Shown piece by piece: positions 33,484 through 44,988 of a stretch of DNA of 64,000 nucleotides. Source of the stretch: Monosporascus cannonballus. Its lineage: Eukaryota; Ascomycota; Sordariomycetes; Xylariales. Under the pieces are notes generated by a model that worked only from the letters and a program-made list of their open reading frames with translations, was not told the DNA's origin and made no database searches. The stretch lies in contig QJNS01000090.1 of assembly GCA_004154925.1 (NCBI GenBank), forward strand, positions 186,001-250,000, given 5' to 3'. The position numbers and the translations under genes are program-made. Position 1 is the first letter of the stretch; every line of letters begins with the position of its first letter.

Positions 33484-35226
33484 ATGTTGCTGAAATACAT
33501 TTTCAACACCGCCGGGACTCTACATCTCCCTGAACCACTGCCGAAAGCGTCGAGCAAGGACGCAGCTGATCTTCAGAATCGGACCCGGCAGTCTTATCCC
33601 TTTCTCGAATACGCCGTTCGTAACGTTTTGTATCACGCAGATCAGGCTGAATCTGAAGGGATTAGCCAAAGTGGCTTTTTACGGAACTTTCCCTTGCAAA
33701 GCTGGATCAACATGGATAACCTCTTCGAGCAGATTGAAGTATGCCACCATAGTTCTGGGGAGAGCCTTCTTTACATTCTTGCCGAGAGAAACTTGGCCCG
33801 CCTGATTAAAGCCCATTTCACCACGTCTTCTCCCCTAGAAACGTCTCCGGAGCGATATGAAAATCCGTTCTTTGCAGCTCTTGCTACTGGAAGCACCGAT
33901 GCGGTCCGGGCGTTCGCCGAGCTTGAGCTACAGAGCATGAAGCTATCAACTCCATTTCAGAGGCTTTGTCAGAGTTTCTTGGAGAACGCGGATCAAATCC
34001 CAAAGCCGGGTCCCCATTTCTGTCCTTCCAAAGATTTAAACTGGTTGAAGCTTGCAAAGCGGGGAGAAGTGGAAATCGCTCGACTATTACTTGCTATGGG
34101 CGAAATGGATCTAGTTGACGTCAAAGATACGGATGGCCGGACGCCACTGTGGTGGGCGGCAAAAAACGGGCACGAAGCAGTCGCCAAGCTGTTGCTCGAT
34201 ACGGGCAAGGTCGACCCCGATGTTAAAGATAACCATGGACAGACGCCCCTGCTCTCCGCGACTGAAAGGGAGTACGAAGCAGTCGTCAAGCTGCTGCTGG
34301 ATACGGGCAAGGTCCACCCCGATGTCAAAGATAAGGATGGATGGACGCCGTTATCTTTAGCGGTAAGGAATGGGTACGAAGTAGTTGTGAAGCTGCTTCT
34401 GGGCACGGGCAAGGTCGACCCTGACTCAAAGACTACCCTCCGATATTATATCGGTCGGACCCCGCTATCGATTGCCGCTCAGAAGGGTCGCGAAGGTATA
34501 GTCAAGCTGCTGCTCGACACGGGCAACGTCAATGGCGGCTCCATGGGCACTGACGGCCGGACACCCCTGTCGTGGGCTGCCGAAAACGGGCAAGAGGCTA
34601 TTGTGAAGCTACTACTTGACATAGGCAAAGTCGATATTGACCTGGAGGATGAGTACGGTCGGACACCCCTGTGGTATGCGGCCGAGAAGGCGCGCGAACC
34701 AATAGTCAGACTCCTATCAATGCAAAGCCCCGCCAACCCTCAAATTCAGTTAGAAGATGTAGGCGCTACGAAAAAAGTTGAAGTCGAGAGGAAGCAAAGT
34801 CTTCGAACAGACGACGACCCACTCAACATTGAAGCCGTACAACCTGGCCTGCCTACGGATTCGGGATACGCATCCGCAACACATGACAAGTATGGGCACA
34901 CGCAAAGCACTGGAAACGTTCAATTCCAACCTCCTATAGATGAGGTACATGCGTCTACAATAAATAATACGTTTGAAATCCCATACAATGAACGCGACCG
35001 GGAATCGGATGATGTCGGAACAGTTTACTTAGACGCATCGAGTCTTCCTGCTTTGGCAGCAGAAGAGAGCTACATATCCGAATCCGCTGATGGCCTATTC
35101 AAGAGAGTCTGCTCCGGACAGTCCGACGGACATATCATAGAAAAGATTTCTGGAATTCTCTCTAAACTGCTCAAAAGCCTTCGCCCTCAAAATTGGCCAC
35201 AACGCGCTATCGCAGATGCAGCGTGA
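33484..35226 (+). pseudogene. NLR pseudogene, largest open segment: ankyrin repeats
   Basis: An uninterrupted 580-codon part of the NLR relic. Residues ~190-410 are six ankyrin repeats of ~33 residues with the consensus DGRTPLxWAAxNGxExxVKLLLDTGKVDPD. The units are also very similar at DNA level, as in fungal NLRs whose repeats undergo concerted evolution. The linker PTDSGYASATHDKYG and the block [20 protein letters not shown] follow. The frame then leaves the ancestral one by an extra A in CTCAAAAGCC near 35175; the intended continuation is [20 protein letters not shown], then a GTGAGT donor at 35259. The fragment might still be translated from an internal start, but there is no evidence that it is. 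Confidence 0.8.
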
Positions 35227-37880
35227 CGTTATGTTTTTTGTCCATAAACATCGGAAGTGAGTATATCCCCCGAAGCTGCGAATATATTTCATATGCTTCT
35301 TTCTACAAGCTCGCTACTGGCTTCGGTCGTTTCTCAGTGAAATTGTCGAAGACTTCAAGGATTTGCATTCTCATGAGGGTGGTGACTCTTCTCGAGGACC
35401 GGATCGGCGTTTCTGATAACATGACCTTGAATGAAGTTATGGGTCTTCGGGATAAAAATCTGGAAGACCCGGAAGACGATGTCATTAATGAAAACAGGGC
35501 CTTTTCACGGATAGATGCCGTCCTTCCTAATGGCATTCACGACGCAAGCGTCGATGAATTGATGAATCAGGACTTCAATGAAGGAGATGAAAAAGGCAAC
35601 CAAGATGCCAGCACGCCTCAACTCTGTGCGTACAGGGACTTCATTTTCAACTCCCCAGCATACGAATGGCTTCTTGCAAGTCTGTGCAAGAAGATCCTTC
35701 TGGCTCCAGCGGAGCCAAATTCTCTGGAGGCTATCAGGCGGGAGATCATTAAATCCCTACCGTCATCTCACATAGTCAGCAGAAATAAACCTGCAGAGGC
35801 TTACAGAATGACCTTCTTTGTGGAATGGAATCCACTGGCATTTGTCGTTGAGCAAGGCTATGAAGAGGAACCAGACGAGGCGATTGGGATAGCCGTTACC
35901 CTCACCGGATCCGCTACGGATGCACAAGCACTGGCCTCTGCGCAATACCTGTGTCAAACATGGCCGACAGTTGGAGAGCATATCATTCGGCTAGTTAGAG
36001 AAGTCGTCCGCAGTGGAACGGGCCATCGACATAAATGTATGTTCCCAGGCATGAAGTGACCCTGATCCCGATCCTAATTGTGCATATCTAGGCGATTTAC
36101 CCGACAACACTAACCTTATCGCATGGGTTCACGGATCAAAATTCGTTGTTGAGGTTTTTGGGACAAAAGATTCCGTCGCAGAGATTGGCGAACAGCTTGC
36201 ATGGCTCGGTGCAGCCCTTCGCCCCCCTTCGTACGAATATGGAGTCGCTTACTCCACGCCATTCATTAGCAATATCTATGTCAATAAAGGCTCCGCACCC
36301 AATGCCTGGAATGCCGTCTTTGGCCGACTTCATTTGCGAAATCGACTTCATCGTTAAAGGGAAAGAACCCTTGGTACCTTCCAATGGTCAATGCTGGCAC
36401 AATCTCTTCAGGAATCCCGTTGTCGTCACAGGCTATCCAATACCACGGAGGTCCGAGTCTGATACAGGCCTTGAGATACCGCTCAATATCATGGTAGGAC
36501 TTACTAGAACCCGACGTGCAAATACCTTTAATGGTAAGCTCTTCATAAAAGGCTTTTCGACCATGCTTATTCCAGCAAAACGCAACGGAGACCTACTTGT
36601 CTGGCATTTGCTCTACAACCAGGATGGAAACCGCATATCGTATCTAGAAAGTACTGGCCCTCACGCGGAAAATGTCAGCATCTTCGATTTGGAAACAGCG
36701 CGACATATCCTTGGTTGGTGTTCCGATGTTACATTCTTCGCTGGTAGGCCACAATAGAGTAACAACGGGGTTTTTATTTTACTGACGTATACTGTTCCAC
36801 AGGGGCTACGGACGCTAATTACGCTATAGAGTCGTCCCGACTCTCACGGCCCCATGAGGGTTGCGCCCTTGAGAAAGTCCTCCTATACGGCGGACAAATC
36901 ATCACAGGTGGCTTCCCATTCAGCATCAGCCAGAAAGACACCCCGGTTCGCATTTCACGGAGCGGTTACACACTGAAGCTCAAGTGGATCCACGAAAAGT
37001 TCGTAGTGCTGTGGACGAGGAAGACAAGCGAGGCTGGCTAGTCAATGGATCTAGTGCTTTGCTACACCTCCTGCGCGCGTCTCTGGAGTACGACAGCATC
37101 GACGAATTTAATTATGAATTCCGCTTCAAGCGGGAGGAAATGCAGGAAACACCCGAAACACACAAACCTAACTCCGTAGTAAAGGTGCTTCTGAATCGAG
37201 AAAACATGGAGCTCGAAATCTATCCGGAGAAGGAAGATTATGTTCGCGTCAGGAATCGAGTTGAAGACCTCCTCGATACTTTGGAGAAGATCATAGACTA
37301 TCAGTTCTTGGCCACCAGCCAAAGTGGCGTGAACTTGAAGTTTAGAGCACGGAAGTACCTCGAAGGTTGGGATTTTAACGATTTAGCCAAGCCTTCAGAT
37401 CCCATCCATCCTCGTGTGGCTACGCTTCAAACGCCTGGCAAAAGCTGGGTCGATTTCACCAGAGCTATACATGCTATTACCCTGTTTGGACGTGGATTTG
37501 GCGAATTAATCCAACCTGTTGATACTATGTCATGCGCCCACTGGGCCAAGTTACCCAAAGGGGAATTCTATCTTGCAGCCTGTGTTGACGACCTTCAAAA
37601 AATCATGGACAGGAATGGCGACCGAGAGGCAAACCCGATCAAACTCAGTGACAACATAATTTGGCATAATCCAGACAGAATTTTCGAACCATGCAAATGC
37701 ACAGAGAAGCTACAGGAAGAGCATTCCGACTTGATCCAAGTCCTTCTACCTTCGGGTTTCCGCAGAATTTTGCCGAAACAGGATCCAGTTCGATTGAAAG
37801 GTTACGGCGCTGTTATTTTCGGTCACAACATGAACTTCAATTGGTACTGAAAAGATACAGGACATCCCGAAGAGGAAATA

Positions 37881-39074
37881 TTGCTGTCCCCGTCCAAACA
37901 GTCCGAGATCCAGCTTTACGACAGCGGAATCGGGTCGAGCCTGAGTTCATCAGCCGCGGAAGGCAGGGGAGATTTCGCCGATTCAAGCTCTCTGCCACCA
38001 AGTGAAAGATCCTCTAGCGAGACACTCACTCGCAAGCACTACGAAGTAGGAGTAGTATGTGCGTTGCCGAAAGAGCTCATGGCGGTGCGCGTATTGTTTG
38101 ACAGCAAACATGAGGTTCCAAAGACTCCTCCTGAAGATGATAATTCCTACTCCCTGGGTCGTATTGGGGAACATAACGTCGTCGCTACTTGTCTGCTGGA
38201 ATACGGCACAAATGCTGCGACCGCTGCTGTCGTACACATGATAAGGAGTTTTCCTGTAAGGTTCTGTCTTTTGGTCGGCATTGGAGGAAGGGTTCCGTCT
38301 AAGCAGCCTGACATACGACTCGGCGATGTCGTGGTTAGCAACACAGGAGTCATTCAGTACGATCTCGTCAAGCGTCGCCAAGGTGGTGTACCCGAACGAA
38401 CGGGGTGTCTGCCGCCTCCGCCGCCTTTCCTGACGAAAACTATAAGCAGCTTAAGGTCGGACCCCAATATCTCCACGGAACCTCTTCGAAAGTATGTTGA
38501 GGATATTGCAACACGCAAACAGGAATATAAAGATCCAGGACCGGAACACGACAAGCTCTTCGAAGCTGAGTATGTGCATGACCGAAACCATGAGTCATGT
38601 GAGCAGTGCCACGCTCATAAAATAAAGCGAAAATCTCGACCTGAGAATCATCCAACTGTTCACTACGGTTCGATTGCTTCTGGAAATCAAGTCATGAAGG
38701 ACGCGCAGATCAGGGATAAACTAGGCGCGCAGGATAGAGTTCTCTGCTTCGAAATGGAGGCGGCCGGAATCATGAAAATCGTTCCGTGCGTTGTTATCCG
38801 AGGAATTTGTGACTACGCGGACTCTCACAAGAACAAATTGTGGCAAGAGTACGCGGCCACAACCGCCGCTGCGTATGCTAAATTCTTTCTCTCTTTTGTG
38901 AGAAACTCGAATGATTTGGAGAGCATGCCCACCAACTCCGAGACGGTCAAGAGCAACCACTCGAGAAAACGGCCAGCGGAATCTTTGCAGCTTAGGGTGT
39001 CGTCCCAGCCAAAGAAGTCGCGACAAGGGCGAAGAGCATTATGCTGCTCCGAGACCCGCCATGCAGTAACTTAG
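37881..39074 (+). pseudogene. NLR pseudogene, C-terminal segment: PNP/UDP nucleoside phosphorylase domain
   Basis: A 397-codon open segment. After a Ser-rich linker (YDSGIGSSLSSSAAEG) comes the phosphorylase fold: HYEVGVVCALPKELMAVRVL, LVGIGGRVPSKQPDIRLGDVVVS split over two blocks, ASGNQVMKDAQIRDKL, CFEMEAAGIM and VIRGICDYADSHKN, which form the usual substrate-pocket motifs. The segment between GDVVVS and GVIQYDL is shorter than in intact relatives. It is cut off from the upstream part by TGA at 37848-37850, where relatives read Trp in a FxWxWKDTG context. In fungi this domain is a frequent NLR annotation module whose enzymatic role is unproven. Confidence 0.85.
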
Positions 39075-39076
39075 AT

Positions 39077-40633
39077 TTCCTCCTTCCCTGCTCCGGGGCT
39101 TGAAAGGTGAGGTCCCTAGGACGGATTGGCCAGCGTAGATCTCAGCCTGGTCTAGAGAACAGCTAGCAGGCGAAGGGTGGGAGGCCTGATTTTCGAATAA
39201 GATAGGTATTCCGCCGTGGAGCTTCTGCCACCAGAGGACGGAGGTACTTAGTAGTTTTCAGCCTCTGCCTTACAGATACAAGTCACCGGCATGGGTGACT
39301 GCTTCGGAACACCGCCTACAACATGACGACTCCATTCCGGAACAACTATCTCCAAGGCGACCGGTTCTGTACTGTAATCGAGACACGAGTTGCAGTGATT
39401 CCAATCTTTGTTATACTGCCAGATGAGCACGCTGTCGGCTCGCTTAGTCGGCACCAACACCCAGGCAGATTGTATTGCGCGACGAAGAATCCCCCATTCG
39501 AGCGTACTGAAGCGGGTGTTCTCGCCAGCGTGGCCATCAAGGACAAGTTAAGCCTCCAGCCCGGTGTCTGCGCCCTGTCTCAAGTAATAGAGGACTCCCT
39601 AGCGATGTCTGGCCTCCGGAGGTATCAGCGGTGATCCTTTGCCCCTTTTCCTTGTTTCGATAGAAGCTGCGGATCGAGAGCTGTTGGTTCGCCGACGACT
39701 GGGTACGTCGAAAAGCTTCCCTGACGCCCAGTGGCAGGCCCATGGCAGCGCTGGGCCATAACTCAGGCACCCCTGAAACTCAACGGCCGTTATCCTCGCG
39801 TGGCGAAAGTCTCGATGCCCTAAGTTTACTTCCCGAAAAGCCGTTATTACCCGCTCCACCTACCTCCAGGACTAGCAATTTCACGGAGTGTACTTACAAT
39901 GGCAAGTCTCCATTGCGTCCGTGAGTCGGGAATTACTACATTGATGGTGCTCGGAAGTGGCATAGCTTAGGTAGCTAACCTCGGCACTCGAGTCACCAGT
40001 GCGCATTCTGCACGCCCATCCGAGACCGCGGAGTCACAACCTTGTAGGAACGCTGTATATGATGGATATCTACTATCTACATCGCGGCATTACTATATAG
40101 ATATATCTTTTGAGGTGGCCTGAGCCGGGGGAATCTCTCCTTGATGATGATGCTTCTCTGTATTGCTCCTTTCCATCCACCTATTGGTAGTATCCAACGC
40201 CGAACGCAACCGACTAACCCTTCTACGCCGCTGGCGCCATCCCTCTCGACACGCGATGGGTAAGGTATACGTAATGGGGTTAGGAACAGAAGAAGCAATG
40301 AAAGGGTTCACAAAACCCAGAACAGATAAAGAAGAAAAATGTCAAAAATGCACTGAGCTGCTCTTCTAGACGCTGATCGCTGATTGATGCACGAAAAAGC
40401 CGTTTCCGATAACCATGCATGCCAAGCGGGGCAAGACAAAATGGAAGGGGACGGGAAATCCAAAAATGGACACATGAGGGGACGAATGAAATCTCAGGCA
40501 CGCCCGATGCTGGAGCCAGCCCAAAGCGCGGCCTGTATGTATGAAAGCATCATCAATCTATCTACCGTCCCCAGTATGCCTCCTCAGCCCACTTGCGGGG
40601 CGTGACTTTGTACCCTTGCGCCGTCCGGGGCAC
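39077..40633. other. Intergenic region with a possible gene remnant
   Basis: 1.56 kb between the NLR relic and PRM1. It contains a 99-codon minus-strand open stretch (next entry); the rest has no recognisable feature. Confidence 0.45.
39248..39547 (-). pseudogene. Possible C-terminal remnant of an unrecognised gene
   Basis: A minus-strand frame open for 99 codons between two stops (39550-39548 and 39250-39248) reads ...FSTLEWGILRRAIQSAW, DSVLIWQYNKDWNHCNSCLD, EIVVPEWSRHVVGG and ends TCICKAEAENY. It has four cysteines and no ATG near its start; similar-looking protein text continues upstream past the stop. No family is recognised; it may be a remnant or chance. Confidence 0.25.
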
Positions 40634-43024
40634 CTAGCCCTGGACTTCGCCGAAATAGCCGTGGCTGCTCTTCCGCGCGTGCGCGGGGTACTGTATAGTG
40701 CCGCGGCCCTTGGTCACGCTGCTGCGGTCGAGGCTGCCGTCGCGGGCGTAGTAGTCCGCCTTGTAGTGGTCGGAGAACGGGTCGTCGCCGCCCTGCAGCT
40801 GGGGCGAGCCTATGGTGCCCAGGTTCTTCGACCGGCGCGGGGTGCGCGGTGACCTGGGTGCCTCGCTCAGCGAGGTGGGCGGCGTCTCCCTGAGCTGCGT
40901 GTTGTCGTCGTCCGGCGTCATCGAGCGGACCAGCGCCCAGACGACGCCGATGAGCACGATGAGGAGGTAGACGAGGAAGAAGGCGAAGGATATCAGCGAG
41001 TCCTGGATGATCTTGTCGCGGAGCCAGCGCGTGACGCGCAGGACCGCGTCCGTGATATCGTCGGTGGCGACGCTCTTTGGTGATGCCAGGAAAGAGTCCC
41101 CCTCATCTGAGACGGAATCGGAGGCCCCCATGGAGTAGACGTCCTTGGGAAATAGGGGGAAGTCGATGTGGGCGTGATCGTGGACCCACGTCAGACCCTT
41201 CTGTACAGTTTCGATCTTGAGCCCGATTACGCAGCGGATGACCCCGGCAGCGGCCTCCTTGAAAACTGTATCGCCGAGGGCAGCCTGAAGACCCTGGTCC
41301 ATCGCACGGGTGAACGTATTGATCGTGTCGTTGACAGCGGTGGTCGCCTTTGTGACGACTCCGAAGACGTCCTCATTTATATCGTTGTTCATAGTGGTAA
41401 TCACGCCGTTGGCATCGTCCGACCACTTCTCAGACGCGCTGCCTAGGGTCTCTACAACTTCCTGGGCAAAATCCCCTACTCGATCGGCGAGCTCCGGAAC
41501 TTTCTTCTCAATCGCCCTCAGCAAGAAAATTTGGCAAAGGCAGGAGAACAGGCCAGCCAACGCGAGCGACAGAATAAAGAGGGCGGGGAGAGTTGTTGCG
41601 TACGCAACGCACCATCGAGCCAGGACTTGTTTCTTCTTAGAAAGGCGCCATCCTTTGAATGTAGTCGAGATGCTAAGGCCCGCACGCGCAGCCCTGGGAC
41701 GCGAGTACATATATGCGACATCCATGGAATCATACTGGGGCTGAGAGAAGACTTCGGCCTGCTGCGCCTGTCTCTGCCAACGAAACATTTCCATGTATGC
41801 CATGGGGATACAAGCGAGTATCGCCAGGATGACGATCACAACAATAGCCGTGATCTTGGCCTTACGGGCGATCTCAAACAGCGCCAGAAAGAAATCGTTG
41901 ATTGTCGAGTTCTCAGAGCAAAACGAAAGCGCCTCCTTTTGGGCGACTGGGAACGCATTTTGATCGAACGACCAATTCCCGTACGCCTTGTTCAAGGCGT
42001 CGCGCGCCATGTTGAAGGGGATTGACACAGCGTCATTGGTTATCTCCCTGACTTCGTCAAATGTCGGTATCTTATCGTTAAGCTTGTCTATGCCATCAAC
42101 GAAACCGCTTGTGTCTATATTGACATCCTTGATCTTTTGAAGGAAATCGTTCAATGGAGCTCGGATATCCGGCTTCTTCGGGAGTAGGTCTCTTGGGAGC
42201 AAGGCTATCATGGCGTCAGGAGGAAGGTCCCTCGCGGAAAGCAGGGTCAAAGTCTGCGAATCCAATGATTCTATGGAGGGGATATAATCGCGGAGCGAAA
42301 AGAGATCTGTGGCTTTGTCCTTCGCATCTCCAGCGCCATTCTTGATCCCTTCTCCGCGATCTCCAGCGCCCTCCTTGGTATCTCCTCCAATGTTTGACAC
42401 CTTTTCCGCTACGCTCCATCCGGCGTCGATCACTGACTGTATCCCATCCGTCGCCTTCATGAGGGTATCGGAAAACCCATCGATAGCCGAGTTCAAAGCC
42501 TCGGTGGTCTTCTCAACCGCGATAGCGGTGACGTTCAGTGCCGTGTGGACGGCCAGGGTGATCAGGCAGACGTAGGTATCTGTCATCATGTGAATGAAGA
42601 AGAGTATGAGCTGGTTGACGGCGGTGATGATCAGGCCTAGCATCGCCACCAAGGCCTGCACGGAGTTGGTGATGCCCGAAGCCGCGAGGCTATTGACGCC
42701 GCGTGACAGGTAGTGAGGCATGGAGGCCATGGCGCTCCCCATGTCCTCCACCTTCGTGCAAGCCGAGAGGGCCTTCTCCTTGGAGTCGTCGAGGTTGCTC
42801 CGAAGACTGTCGGCAGTCAGGAGGAAGTGGATGAGAACCAGCGCCAACAGGACTGTCCAGCGGTTGAACCAGATCTGCGAGTATCTCGCGCGCAGTCCCA
42901 GGTAGGGGGTGATCTCATCGTGAGATCGTCGTGAGGGGACATTGGGGTTACAGTGCTTTTCCCACGGGTTGACGTTCAACGAAGGCGGTACGGGTGGGAC
43001 GTCTCTCTTTTCCGAGAACCACAT
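40634..43024 (-). CDS. PRM1: Plasma membrane fusion protein PRM1
   Basis: Single exon, 796 residues. PRM1 promotes plasma-membrane merger during mating and vegetative cell fusion in fungi. Hydrophobic segments fit the multi-pass family topology: ~56-71 (WTVLLALVLIHFLLTA), ~122-165, ~391-412 (ITAIVVIVILAILACIPMAY), ~474-503 and ~678-699. The N-terminus contains the conserved ITPYLGLRARYSQIWFNRWT block, and the long extracellular loops carry NxS/T sites and conserved cysteines (ENSTINDFF). The cytosolic C-terminus is Ser/Pro-rich (EAPRSPRTPRRS) and likely phosphorylated. The length is close to that of other filamentous-fungal PRM1 proteins and no intron is needed. It sits between an NLR relic and a HET gene. 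Confidence 0.93.
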   Translation of the reverse strand: MWFSEKRDVPPVPPSLNVNPWEKHCNPNVPSRRSHDEITPYLGLRARYSQIWFNRWTVLLALVLIHFLLTADSLRSNLDDSKEKALSACTKVEDMGSAMASMPHYLSRGVNSLAASGITNSVQALVAMLGLIITAVNQLILFFIHMMTDTYVCLITLAVHTALNVTAIAVEKTTEALNSAIDGFSDTLMKATDGIQSVIDAGWSVAEKVSNIGGDTKEGAGDRGEGIKNGAGDAKDKATDLFSLRDYIPSIESLDSQTLTLLSARDLPPDAMIALLPRDLLPKKPDIRAPLNDFLQKIKDVNIDTSGFVDGIDKLNDKIPTFDEVREITNDAVSIPFNMARDALNKAYGNWSFDQNAFPVAQKEALSFCSENSTINDFFLALFEIARKAKITAIVVIVILAILACIPMAYMEMFRWQRQAQQAEVFSQPQYDSMDVAYMYSRPRAARAGLSISTTFKGWRLSKKKQVLARWCVAYATTLPALFILSLALAGLFSCLCQIFLLRAIEKKVPELADRVGDFAQEVVETLGSASEKWSDDANGVITTMNNDINEDVFGVVTKATTAVNDTINTFTRAMDQGLQAALGDTVFKEAAAGVIRCVIGLKIETVQKGLTWVHDHAHIDFPLFPKDVYSMGASDSVSDEGDSFLASPKSVATDDITDAVLRVTRWLRDKIIQDSLISFAFFLVYLLIVLIGVVWALVRSMTPDDDNTQLRETPPTSLSEAPRSPRTPRRSKNLGTIGSPQLQGGDDPFSDHYKADYYARDGSLDRSSVTKGRGTIQYPAHARKSSHGYFGEVQG

Positions 43025-44988
43025 TTTCGGAACCCCTCTCTCTCGTCGTTGCCGATGTATGTCGATGCAGTAGGAATGTTGGTGTGGTGTATATTATTAA
43101 GTGCAGAATGTAGAATGCAGGGGAAGGCCACTCGTCCAGCGAAATGGGAAATGCTTGGTGTATTATAGAAATAATATGCTTGTTGGAAGAAGAAGAAAAT
43201 TCATGAAAGAAATATTGGAAGCGGAAGTTGGTTGAGAGTACTCATCAAGGTAAGTGTTATTCACAAACAATGAAAGAAATAAAAGAGACTGTGAATCAAT
43301 CAGTAGCCTATTGTGCCCCCGACTCCATTTGCGATAATGAGCAAGTGAGAAAACAATTGACGACGGATAGAAGAGCTTCTAGTGAATCGACATTTTCAGC
43401 GCGAGTCACGAGGGAACTCGCCATGGGCGGGTAAGGTGAATAAAAGGGACACTCGAGAGCATCGTCAGATAGCCGCCTTGTCCCGCCCTACGACTATGAT
43501 ACCAAAATACACACCCACCGCAAATCAGATGACCAACATTGACTAGGCTTCACTGGCGGAATAAGGCTTCTTTGTTTCGACTTCCATAGGCGAGCAGGGT
43601 ATCATTTGTCGTCTTTCGACGATGCGCGCGGGTTCTAAATTGGGGAACCGGATTGCTTAGCGCTGGCGGGTGATCATCAGCCAGTCGATTTTCTTTATCC
43701 TTGTTTTGCGCCAGACCCCTTCCTTGGCTTCGGCAAGAAATTAGCCGGAAGGTATAAATTTACAGAAACTCCGATGACATTTCGCAATCGCACCCGCGCT
43801 CGCTATTCGGGCTGCTACATCGTTCGACAATGACACGTCCGAGGCTTGAGCACCCGGGTTGGCGTTATCCAAGGGGCCGCTTGTGCGGCTCTGCGAAGAG
43901 CCGACCAGGCGCCTCTAGGGTACGTCACTTGGGCGGTAATACGAACTGTGAATAACTAGACATACCCAAGTATGTATGCACATGAGTCTCTTCCCACTCT
44001 GGTTGTTCAAAATCGTGAGGCGAGTTGCTAGAGAAACGTAATTGGGACATTTACATCAATCAACTAAAGCGGATTTGCACTTTAGAAGGAACGAGGGGTG
44101 TTTTAACCTCTTCAGGACTCAACTATCTAGGAAGTCCAAGGCCGAATATGTATACTTTAATCGATAGAGCATCGTGGCGACGCTTTTTGTTATGCTAAAA
44201 GGCGGCCATTAAGGGCTGTTCAGTGTATGGACGTTGAGAATATAGGCAGGATGTCAAGGATGTGCAAGCGTGGAAGTTTTTTGTGCGATTAGATAAGCTG
44301 CTCGATGAAATGAATCCCCCCACGCACTGACGTGCAGTGGTCCATTCGTAAGGATACCGAATTCTTTAGCGGTTTGAGGCCAGTTCGGCAACCCGTCATG
44401 ATTGGCAGCGGAACGCCTAGGCGGCTAAGTTGGAAGCGCGAGAGGGTTGCATCATAGGCCCGGCGGGGCTACATAATAGGTCCCACGGCGGCTCTTGCAT
44501 TTACCGCCAACACCTCCCAGCCAGTCGAGTGGCCCATGATTAATTTATCGTGAACTGCACTTTCGTTCCACTTGTATTACCACGTCCCTGTGCCCAAATC
44601 AGGTGTTCCTGCCTACGTAGACAACTAACTGCTCGGCACTTTAACCCTCCGCTATGCGCGCCAGGGCAAGCCTTTCTGCTGATATTCTTAACCAGGCGGG
44701 AAATTATAAATTGTAGTTGTCAATACTTGCGTTCCTACCTCGACGTGCGATGAAATGACCTAGAATTTACTAGAACGCAATAAGGTGTCAAATATGACCG
44801 TACAGCAAGTGCCAGACACTCCCTGTAGCGAGGTCTCTGACCCTGAATGCATCGCCGAAATTCAGGGGACTGCCTCAGATCCCCTATATTACCCTCCAAA
44901 GGATCCCGCCTTTCCCAAGACCCAGGAAGGTCATCAGCCTCCTGAGCACGCCCTTGAACAGCGCCTCGGCCGTAGTACGCCATCCCTG
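43025..44988. other. Intergenic region upstream of PRM1
   Basis: About 2 kb holding the PRM1 promoter and the 3' flank of the DUF7918 gene. No supportable gene, repeat or RNA is recognised; the + frame at 44785-45294 is mostly the antisense of the next gene. Confidence 0.45.

Larger units (their letters stand above)
31915..39074 (+). pseudogene. NLR-like pseudogene: NACHT - ankyrin repeats - middle region - nucleoside phosphorylase
   Basis: A single ancestral gene can be read 5' to 3'. (1) A linker with DFHGQGIHNSGRDLTVGRD at 32029-32092. (2) A NACHT NTPase from ~32230, with Walker A GKPGTGKST near 32420 and Walker B CFIDALDECDE near 32729. (3) Winged-helix-like QWVLFAKRPLRPEELYFVIL and RFIHESVRDFFLKYNGLRE. 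(4) Ankyrin repeats at 34060-34720. (5) A fungal middle region with CWHNLFRNPVVVTGYPIPRR. (6) A PNP/UDP phosphorylase domain at the C-terminus. Introns at ~35259-35336, 36047-36092 and 36744-36802 are still readable. Frame breaks occur near 32513, 32710, 33095, 33484, 35175, 35402, 36330 and 37012. In-frame stops are TGA 32654, TAG 33272 and TGA 37848, each where the family has Trp. Such proteins are fungal NLR-type sensors of non-self; this copy cannot make a full protein. Confidence 0.88.
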
